DNA from: Bifidobacterium reuteri DSM 23975
GTDB lineage: Bacteria; Actinomycetota; Actinomycetes; Actinomycetales; Bifidobacteriaceae
DNA: 64,000 nt
Reading direction: 5' to 3'
Assembly: GCF_000741695.1 (NCBI RefSeq)
Contig: NZ_JGZK01000004.1
Location: forward strand, 124,001 to 188,000
Shown: one piece after another, positions 57,584 through 64,000 of the stretch
How positions within the stretch are numbered: position 1 is the first letter of the stretch
How the letters are laid out: the number at the start of each line of letters is the position of its first letter
Position numbers and translations under genes: made by a program
Notes under the pieces: model-generated
What the model saw: the letters and a program-made list of their open reading frames with translations, nothing else
Databases searched by the model: none
Told to the model about the DNA's origin: nothing

Positions 57584-58360
57584 GCCAATAAGTGTACGGC
57601 GATTGTACGTAACAAACAATCTCGGAGCCACGATCTTTTCGCCTTTCGCACCGGTGCTCCACGCATGACTGGTTCAATGGAAGGCATGAACATCCTGTGG
57701 AAAATCATCACATGGTGCAACCACTACCAGTTCATCATGTGGACCACAGGAATCCTCACCGCAATTGCCGCCCCCTAGTCGGCTACGCATACTACCTGTT
57801 GAACGCCGGCGGAGAGCCGGCGGAGGACGGTGCCGATGGATGTCAGACCAGATCTCATACCCTATCTCAATTCTTTCTCACCCTTCTACCTTCTTCTTCA
57901 TTCTCTACATGTGCAACCTACGCGACCTACCGACCTACACCTTGGAATCATTGGGGTTTCGCAACCTACACGTGCAGCCTACGCGGCCTACAGGCATTCT
58001 GCTTGTAGGCCGCGTAGGCTGCATATGTAGGCGGCTGAATCCCTTATGGCAGTAGGTGTAGGTCGGTAGGTCGCGTAGGTTCGTCATATTTAGAGAACAT
58101 CTCAATAGGGGTCTTATAGCGGGCTTGATACACCACTCCATGTGCGTTATTGCGAGCCTTGATACTGCCGAATGCATTGCGCTTCGCCTTCCTTGGCATA
58201 GCCTGAACCTCCCCAGGGTTAGCGGGCGGGATTCGACACGGAAATTATCGCCCCACCAGCCGCCCCACATCGATAGTGTATTCGAGCGATCGCGCATAAT
58301 CAAACAAACAAGGGAAGATACGCCAAAACCCTTGGAATTACAGGCATTTCGACATGAAAA
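57584..58360. other. Repeat-containing spacer at the cassette 2 right end
   Basis: About 780 bp with no supported gene. It contains the nested inverted CTACGCG array (57914-58081) and ends with the cassette right-end repeat (58308-58360). Confidence 0.5.
57914..58081. repeat. Nested inverted CCTACGCG array
   Basis: A 28-bp sequence beginning AACCTACGCGACCTACC (57915-57942) is repeated exactly inverted at 58054-58081. Inside it TGCAGCCTACGCGGCCTACA (57973-57992) is repeated exactly inverted at 58004-58023 with an 11-nt loop. Both arms share CCTACGCGRCCTAC. Confidence 0.9.
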
Positions 58361-58390
58361 AAGGGTTTCAGGCAATTGCCTGAAACCCTT
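58361..58390 (-). terminator. Terminator of tRNA-Ser
   Basis: A 30-bp perfect palindrome (AAGGGTTTCAGGCAA and complement) directly after the tRNA, followed on the minus strand by TTTTTT. Confidence 0.9.
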
Positions 58391-58392
58391 GG

Positions 58393-58480
58393 TGGCGGAC
58401 AGAGCGAGATTCGAACTCGCGGAGGGTTGCCCCTCAACGGTTTTCAAGACCGTCTCTTTAGACCGCTCAGACATCTGTCC
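58393..58480 (-). tRNA. tRNA-Ser (anticodon TGA), CCA encoded
   Basis: Begins GGACAGATGTCTGAGCGG, anticodon arm ACGGTCTTGAAAACCGT with anticodon TGA, long variable arm GAGGGGCAACCCTC, T-arm GCGAGTTCGAATCTCGC, acceptor TCTGTCC, G73 and encoded CCA. Its 3' end is duplicated at 54006 and, diverged, at 53138. Confidence 0.95.
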
Positions 58481-58645
58481 ATATATTCGTACTCGCAAAC
58501 GTCTTGCACGTCAGCCGTTACAGTGTAGCGCAACATGGCGAAAATAGCGAACACCGACATACGTCGTTCTGCATATCATCGATGAAATCGAACCATGCAT
58601 CAGACAGTCTCGACACTTGTCGTTAGGCTATGGCTGTCTGTGCGG

Positions 58646-59737
58646 TCAATTGCCGCTTCCCTGATCCGGTTGATCTTCAGCAGAAGCAGCTGCGGCTGCA
58701 GCCCCGACGTCTCCGGCACTGAGCACCAGACCGGCGAAGTATGGAATGGCACACAACACGACGCTTGCAATTATCGATGCTGCCAGCCACCACAATACCC
58801 ATGTTTCCACGAAGCCCCACAGCACGGTGTGCGGATCGCCAATCATGCGATGAGCAGACATATATCCAAGTATCGGCAGCGTAACCGGCAACGTTAGCAC
58901 ACCCCAGCACACTACATCGGCCAGAAGCGCAGCCAGCCCCGGAACCAACAACACGGTCCCGACGATCATGAAGAAAGACAGCAGCCAGGTCACTGGGTCA
59001 ACCATGCCGCCTCCGGTCACACCACGAATTCCGGAACCGAACTGATTACCCCAATGCAGCACCCTAATCGGCCCGGCCATAACCCACGTAAGACCGCTCA
59101 ACACACCGACGCCGCTACCTGTTAGGATATGAGCCATCAGAAGCGCCAGGCCCATAGCCACACCACCGGCTACATTGACCAGAATAATGATGCCAGTGCC
59201 TATCAGGAACAGTTTGCCGACCTTCCCGGCAACCAGTTTGGTCCACATCCTCGCCGGCCAAACGAGACAGTCCAGATAGCCACGAACCGGCCGATTCCAA
59301 TGTCGGAACAACAACACAACGAACGGCACCACGCACACAATCGCATATTTGCTGAATACCCACCACAACAACCGGAAAAGACCGGATATCGATCCCATCA
59401 CCACGTACGCACCTTCAGCGCCATCATACGATAGGGAACGATTGGGGTTAGCCTCCACATACTGCCGGCTGAGCTCATTATCGGGATTGGCCGACACCAT
59501 ATCGTTCGCAATAGAGTTCATAGCACGACCGGCCCAAGATTCCGGTGACGCGCCAAACACACTGAAATGCGGGAAAAACTGCGAAAAAACAACGACTGCA
59601 GCCGCAACCACTGCAAACACGACCAGCATAGCGTATGGCACCATAAGCAGACGGGCGATAACACCCCTCACTGAGGACGATGGGCCAACTCCGGAATCAC
59701 CTTGTCGCTGCTGTACCGAATCAGAATCCGTAGTCAT
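58646..59737 (-). CDS. Polytopic membrane protein, unknown
   Basis: 363 residues with six to seven membrane helices (LLMVPYAMLVVFAVVAAAVVVFSQFF, YAIVCVVPFVVLLF, LFLIGTGIIILVNVAGGVAMGLALLMA, LLSFFMIVGTVLLVPGLAALLADVV, VLWWLAASIIASVVLCAIPYFAGLVL). No catalytic motif or family recognised. It stands just outside the tRNA-Ser cassettes, upstream of the tRNA on the same strand. Confidence 0.7.
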   Translation of the reverse strand: MTTDSDSVQQRQGDSGVGPSSSVRGVIARLLMVPYAMLVVFAVVAAAVVVFSQFFPHFSVFGASPESWAGRAMNSIANDMVSANPDNELSRQYVEANPNRSLSYDGAEGAYVVMGSISGLFRLLWWVFSKYAIVCVVPFVVLLFRHWNRPVRGYLDCLVWPARMWTKLVAGKVGKLFLIGTGIIILVNVAGGVAMGLALLMAHILTGSGVGVLSGLTWVMAGPIRVLHWGNQFGSGIRGVTGGGMVDPVTWLLSFFMIVGTVLLVPGLAALLADVVCWGVLTLPVTLPILGYMSAHRMIGDPHTVLWGFVETWVLWWLAASIIASVVLCAIPYFAGLVLSAGDVGAAAAAASAEDQPDQGSGN

Positions 59738-59904
59738 TTCATACCCCTACCATTCTCCGGCCTGTCATTAGACCAATCTGATAGATACGATGCATCAACG
59801 GAAACCGATGCCGCACAGCGCCTTCGTCCTCTATCTAGACCGCCCACAAAAAGCCTATCTTCTCTCGGCGTGATTATAAGCATCATACAAACAGCGTTAC
59901 ATAC

Positions 59905-59975
59905 ACAATCCCAGAAAACGAGTACATGCACTCATCTTCTGGGATTGTATGGAATATGGAATCTTCTGCGATTGC
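59905..59975. repeat. Small inverted array near serS
   Basis: ACAATCCCAGAA (59905-59916) is repeated inverted at 59937-59948 (TTCTGGGATTGT), and a third near-copy TCTTCTGCGATTG follows at about 59961. The 300-bp spacer has no gene. Confidence 0.75.
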
Positions 59976-60037
59976 CGGTCAATATGCAGCACACATTGCG
60001 CAGCCGTGTGACGCACATTGGCGACATGCCTGACGAA

Positions 60038-61324
60038 TCAGGCTTCCCACTTGGTCGGCTCAATGACCTCGCGACCGCCCATGTAGGGGCGCATGGCCTT
60101 CGGGATCTCGATGGAGCCGTCCTTCTGCTGGTGGTTCTCGAGGATGGCGACCAGCCAACGGGTGGTGGCCAGCGTGCCGTTGAGCGTGGAGACCGGACGG
60201 GTGGAACCGTCTTCCGTGCGCTCGCGGATGTTGAGACGGCGAGCCTGGTACTCGGTGCAGTTGGAGGTGGAGGTGAGCTCGCGATAGCGGCCCTGGGTCG
60301 GCACCCATGCCTCGCAGTCGAACTTGCGGGCGGCGGAGGAGCCAAGGTCGCCGGCGGCGGTGTCGATGATGCGGTACGGCACTTCGACCTTGGCGAGCAT
60401 CTCCTGCTCCATCTCGAGCAGGTGCTGGTGCTCAGCATAGGAGTTCTCCTGCTTGGCGTACACGAACATCTCTACCTTGTCGAACTGGTGCACGCGGATG
60501 ATGCCGGACGTATCCTTGCCGGCGGCACCGGCTTCGCGGCGGTAGCAGGACGACCAGCCGCAGTAACGCAGCGGACCATCGGACAGGTCGAGGATCTCGT
60601 TCTCGTGCATGCCGGCGAGTGCCACTTCGGACGTGCCGACGAGGTACTGGTCGTCGGGCTCGCGCAGGCGGTAGATCTCATCGGCGTGGGAGTTGAGGAA
60701 ACCGGTGCCGGCCATGACCTCGGGACGCACCAGCGTCGGGGTGATGGCGAGCACGAAGCCGTGCTGCTCCGCCTGGTCGACGGCCATGGTCAGCATGGCG
60801 ATTTGCATGCGCGCAACCGCGCCGCGCAGGAAGTAGAAGCGGGAGCCGCCGACCTTGACGCCACGACGCATGTCGATGCCCGCGACCTCGGTGCCAAGAG
60901 TCAGATGGTCCTTCGGCTCGAAGCCTTCGGCTGCGAAGTCACGGATCTGGCCGACCTTCTTGACGACCACGTAATCGTCTTCGCCGCCTTCGGGAGCCTC
61001 GGGCTCGACGATGTTGGACAGCTTCCACATGGCGGTGGTGTATTCCTCGGCCGCGGAATCGGCCTCCGCCTTGTATTCGGCGACCTTGGCGGCCAGCTCC
61101 TTGGTCTGGGCGATAAGCTTGGCCTTCTCGTCGGCAGGCGCAGCGGCCACCTTCTTGCCGATTTCCTTCTGCTGGGCGCGGGCCTCCTCGAAGGCCTTCA
61201 GCGATTCACGACGGGTGGTGTCGGAGGAGAGCACCTCATCGACGAGTTCCACGGACTCGCCGCGCTTACGCTGGGATTCCTTGACGATATCGGCGTGTTC
61301 ACGAATGAATTGAATATCAAGCAT
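60038..61324 (-). CDS. serS: Seryl-tRNA synthetase
   Basis: 428 residues, start MLDIQFIREHADIVKESQRKR. It charges tRNA-Ser. N-terminal antiparallel coiled-coil arm (about 28-100), then the class II core with FYFLRGAVARMQIAML, motif 2 YCGWSSCYRREAGAAGKDTSGIIRVHQFDKVEMF and motif 3 NGTLATTRWLVAILENHQ. No ribosome binding site before the ATG. It lies 1.5 kb from the tRNA-Ser gene, probably by chance. Confidence 0.95.
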   Translation of the reverse strand: MLDIQFIREHADIVKESQRKRGESVELVDEVLSSDTTRRESLKAFEEARAQQKEIGKKVAAAPADEKAKLIAQTKELAAKVAEYKAEADSAAEEYTTAMWKLSNIVEPEAPEGGEDDYVVVKKVGQIRDFAAEGFEPKDHLTLGTEVAGIDMRRGVKVGGSRFYFLRGAVARMQIAMLTMAVDQAEQHGFVLAITPTLVRPEVMAGTGFLNSHADEIYRLREPDDQYLVGTSEVALAGMHENEILDLSDGPLRYCGWSSCYRREAGAAGKDTSGIIRVHQFDKVEMFVYAKQENSYAEHQHLLEMEQEMLAKVEVPYRIIDTAAGDLGSSAARKFDCEAWVPTQGRYRELTSTSNCTEYQARRLNIRERTEDGSTRPVSTLNGTLATTRWLVAILENHQQKDGSIEIPKAMRPYMGGREVIEPTKWEA

Positions 61325-61426
61325 GCGCCCAACACTACCGCCGCAAGCCGACACGCGGCGCCTACTATCCGGGTGGCACCATCGTCCATATCGAATGCCG
61401 GAATCAAAACGAAAAACGAACGTCGA

Positions 61427-64000
61427 TCAGGCCTGCTTTCTCCGTGGCCGCGGTATTGCGCTGAGACGCACACCATCCAGAATGGCGCAAATGTCATCCA
61501 CATCCCGCTCATCGTGGAACAATTCCTCGGGACCGCTGCCGGAAATGTCGGAAAATGGCGGCTCATACAGTCGCGCCGCACTCATTACCCCGTTGGCCGT
61601 GAGTTCTCGCACGATCATATTGACGAATTCGATCTGCCGCGCGTTGTACCGCGACCCGTCAAGGAACTTCGCGAACGCCGCCTGCACCGCGGCCGGTTCC
61701 ATTCCGACCAGCGAACGAATGAACAGTCCGAACCCACCGCTTTGTTCGGCCGCCATGTCAAAGGCGCCCTGATCGCCGATCCCGTTCTCGATCAGCATGC
61801 GCTCCAGCTCCGTCAAGTCCAGTTCGGTAAGCTGACGCCCCATCCGTACGCGGGCAAGCACGATATTATTGTCAAGTCCTTTCAGGAACGCCGTGGCCTT
61901 CTCTTTGAGACGTTTCATATCCACATCGGCGGCATCGCCTCCGGGAACCAGCGCAGCGCCGCTTTCCACTATGATCTCGTCCTCGAAGTCGGTAAACACA
62001 ACGTTGCGCCGCGCACCAGCCGCGTATTTCATGATGCCGCGCAGCCGTTTGCGTGCGGTTTCCAGCATCGGCACGGTTACGTCCCGCCACCAGTCGTCAT
62101 CGACGATCGATTCGATGAGATCGGCGCATTCCGCGACATCGGGAAGGTTGAGATTCTTGGGATTGCGTAGGGCATCGGCATCGGCCTGTACGATGCGTTT
62201 GATTGCGGCAACATCCATCGTCGGCGCGGCGACGCCATATCCGGACTCAACACCAGCACGTTTGGCACCGGCCCGTAATACGGCAAGTTCATACGTATAC
62301 ATGTAAAAATCGAAACGTTTGGCGGCAGCATCATTGCCACCGTCTTCCGCGATATGGATGGAAGACGGCAGCCCCGCCAGTCCAGAAGCCAGAGCTGCTT
62401 TCTCCCGTGTCAGGCGTTGCCACCATGCGGTATCCGCGGCAGTCTCAATGATTTTGCGATGCGGGCGCACCAATACATTCCCGTCCGGATCCATGCCGCT
62501 CACCATGGCGTGCAGGCCGATGGCCAAACCGGCACGATATTGCGCGCAATCCTCCGACGATCCGCCAAATGGCTCCAGCAACCGAGACGGTAAGCCACCT
62601 GAGCCGGTTGAACCATCGGAACCGTCCGCGTCCAATGTCTCCAGCAGCGCCAACCGTGCCAAACAGATACGCTCGGATATGGAGCGGCCCGTATATCCAT
62701 CCGATTCGGGCAACTGCTGATTGAAATACTCAACGTTGTCGCAGCAGTCGATAACCAGAAAACCGGTTTTATCTCGTCCCGGACCATACAGGTCAACGCA
62801 CAGTCTCGTGCCTCGTCCGAGCATCTGCCAGTATTTGGTGCGGCTCATCACCGGCTTGAAGAAGACGAGATTCACCACCTCCGGCACATCAACACCGGTG
62901 TCGAGCATGTCCACGCTGATGGCGATCCGTGGATCATTCGCCGGATCGGAGAAATCATCGATCAACTGCTGCGCGTTGCGTGTGGCATGGGTGATGATTC
63001 GCGCGAACGTGCCGTGGTATTCGGGCCAGTTCAGATCGAATCTGGATTTGATGGCCTCGGCATGGCGCTGATTGCGCGCGAAAATGATGGTCTTGCCGAG
63101 CGTATCCCCATCGTTGACTTTCAACCCGCGCTGCATCAGCACGCCGAGTACTTTATCTATGGTGTCGGCGTTGAACAGCACACGATTCACGTCGTTGGCA
63201 CTCACCGAATCGGGAATCTCACCGGTTTCATCCCAATCGCGCGAATCCCATTGCGCCTGCTCCTCAGGGCTTAATTCGTCGTAGGAGATGCCGCGATCCA
63301 TGAACTTGGTACTTACCGATAGCACCTTCGGCGGCACGAGGAATCCGTCCCGTACCGCTTGGTCGAGATCGTAGGCGAACGTTGGCACGCCGCCGGTGTG
63401 TTCGTCGTATTCGAGATGGAACAGGCGATACGTGTTGCGGTCGATTTCGTTGCGCGGGGTGGCGGTGAGGCCGACAAGCAATGAATCGAAATAGTCGAAC
63501 AGGAACCCGTATTTCGCGTACACCGATCGGTGCGCTTCGTCGACAATCACCAGATCGAAGAATCCCGGTCCGAATTTCAGCGGCTTAACCGTCGCAGAAC
63601 CCACACTACCCGCCGCAGATTCATCCGCGGCGCGCGCATTGATGAGGTTCATCATGGTCGGATAGGTGCTCAGATAAATACGGCCGCTTGCCTTTTTGTC
63701 CGAATCAGACAGCAAATTGACCACGGGGACGCTGCCCCCAAGCCCGGTTTGCGGATTTTTGAACGCATTCTCCGCCTGATTGACGAGCGCGGTTCTATCG
63801 GCAAGGAACAGCACGTTCTTCACCCACCCGGCTTCCATGAGCTGGTGCACCAAAGAGATCACCACACGGGTTTTACCGGTTCCTGTGGCCATGACGAGCA
63901 GGGCGTCGCGCTGATACCGGTCGAACGCCTCATCCACCGCACGAATGGCGGCTTTCTGATACGCACGTCCGGCGATCAAATCCGCTTTGGCATCAAACGG
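61427..64000 (-). CDS. hsdR: Type I restriction enzyme R subunit / DEAD-like helicase, N-terminus outside the window
   Basis: About 858 residues visible; the frame is open at the right edge. The SF2 helicase core has ALLVMATGTGKTRVVISL (motif I), VIVDEAHRSV (II), LLVGLTATP (III), IISVDMLDTGVDVPEV-like RIAISVDMLDTGVDV (V) and YWQMLGRGTRL (VI), followed by an EcoEI_R-type C-terminal domain of about 300 residues. Type I R subunits translocate DNA and cut unmodified DNA with HsdM and HsdS; the nuclease domain should lie beyond 64 kb. A Ser/Asp/Gly-rich insertion (GSDGSTGSGG) lies in the middle. It could also be a solitary helicase if hsdM and hsdS are absent. Confidence 0.85.
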   Translation of the reverse strand, partial: PFDAKADLIAGRAYQKAAIRAVDEAFDRYQRDALLVMATGTGKTRVVISLVHQLMEAGWVKNVLFLADRTALVNQAENAFKNPQTGLGGSVPVVNLLSDSDKKASGRIYLSTYPTMMNLINARAADESAAGSVGSATVKPLKFGPGFFDLVIVDEAHRSVYAKYGFLFDYFDSLLVGLTATPRNEIDRNTYRLFHLEYDEHTGGVPTFAYDLDQAVRDGFLVPPKVLSVSTKFMDRGISYDELSPEEQAQWDSRDWDETGEIPDSVSANDVNRVLFNADTIDKVLGVLMQRGLKVNDGDTLGKTIIFARNQRHAEAIKSRFDLNWPEYHGTFARIITHATRNAQQLIDDFSDPANDPRIAISVDMLDTGVDVPEVVNLVFFKPVMSRTKYWQMLGRGTRLCVDLYGPGRDKTGFLVIDCCDNVEYFNQQLPESDGYTGRSISERICLARLALLETLDADGSDGSTGSGGLPSRLLEPFGGSSEDCAQYRAGLAIGLHAMVSGMDPDGNVLVRPHRKIIETAADTAWWQRLTREKAALASGLAGLPSSIHIAEDGGNDAAAKRFDFYMYTYELAVLRAGAKRAGVESGYGVAAPTMDVAAIKRIVQADADALRNPKNLNLPDVAECADLIESIVDDDWWRDVTVPMLETARKRLRGIMKYAAGARRNVVFTDFEDEIIVESGAALVPGGDAADVDMKRLKEKATAFLKGLDNNIVLARVRMGRQLTELDLTELERMLIENGIGDQGAFDMAAEQSGGFGLFIRSLVGMEPAAVQAAFAKFLDGSRYNARQIEFVNMIVRELTANGVMSAARLYEPPFSDISGSGPEELFHDERDVDDICAILDGVRLSAIPRPRRKQA

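Overview
The window looks like a chromosomal segment of a high-GC Gram-positive bacterium, most probably a Bifidobacterium. This rests on the actinobacterial gene content (WhiB-like protein, DUF2530, PspC/two-component module, SenX3-like kinase, sortase-anchored surface protein), a lacS/lacZ/lacI lactose cluster, and an ABC sugar importer without its own ATPase gene. The genus is inferred from gene content; no search was run and no species is assigned.

Left accessory block (1-5.7 kb): a partial Abi-family gene, then a compact minus-strand plasmid-like module (small membrane protein, unknown protein, ParA fused to a ribbon-helix-helix domain, WhiB-like protein, HTH replication-type protein, two very small ORFs, HTH regulator) and a divergent HTH regulator whose reading frame runs into the tRNA-Glu terminator and gene. 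Three of its spacers are built of an 8-bp periodic repeat.

Core block (5.7-52.1 kb): trmB; tRNA-Glu, tRNA-Asp and tRNA-Phe; lacS/lacZ/lacI; azlCD; a protein tyrosine phosphatase; folA and thyA; OsmC; a universal stress protein; two secreted cell-wall hydrolases (NlpC/P60 and CHAP); serC; a histidine kinase beside phoU; gpmA; menA; two MFS transporters; lysS; tRNA-Pro; a 1195-residue cell-wall-anchored phosphatase/5'-nucleotidase; a TPR-DUF4037/DUF4125 pair; a membrane hydrolase; a PspC/kinase/regulator module; galE; and a sugar ABC importer. Two genes are frameshifted: phoU (one missing G) and a small gene of the PspC operon (8-bp duplication). The kinase next to phoU also lacks the usual H-box histidine.

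Right accessory block (52.1-58.5 kb): repeat-rich DNA followed by two tandem segments (about 0.87 and 4.4 kb) that share both ends and are each bounded by a copy of the 3' end of the tRNA-Ser(TGA) gene at 58.4 kb. Their cargo is a DUF3592 protein in one, and two toxin-antitoxin modules plus two unknown genes in the other. No recombinase is visible in them, so they look like non-autonomous tRNA-targeting cassettes. Beyond lie a membrane protein, serS and the 3' part of a type I restriction hsdR running off the window.

A recurring feature is a set of intergenic arrays, each made of 3-7 copies of a short motif particular to that locus and arranged as inverted pairs (7.8-8.0, 26.4-26.6, 52.7-53.1, 57.9-58.1 and 59.9 kb). 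Together with the tRNA-Ser cassettes they are the best candidates for something not yet described.
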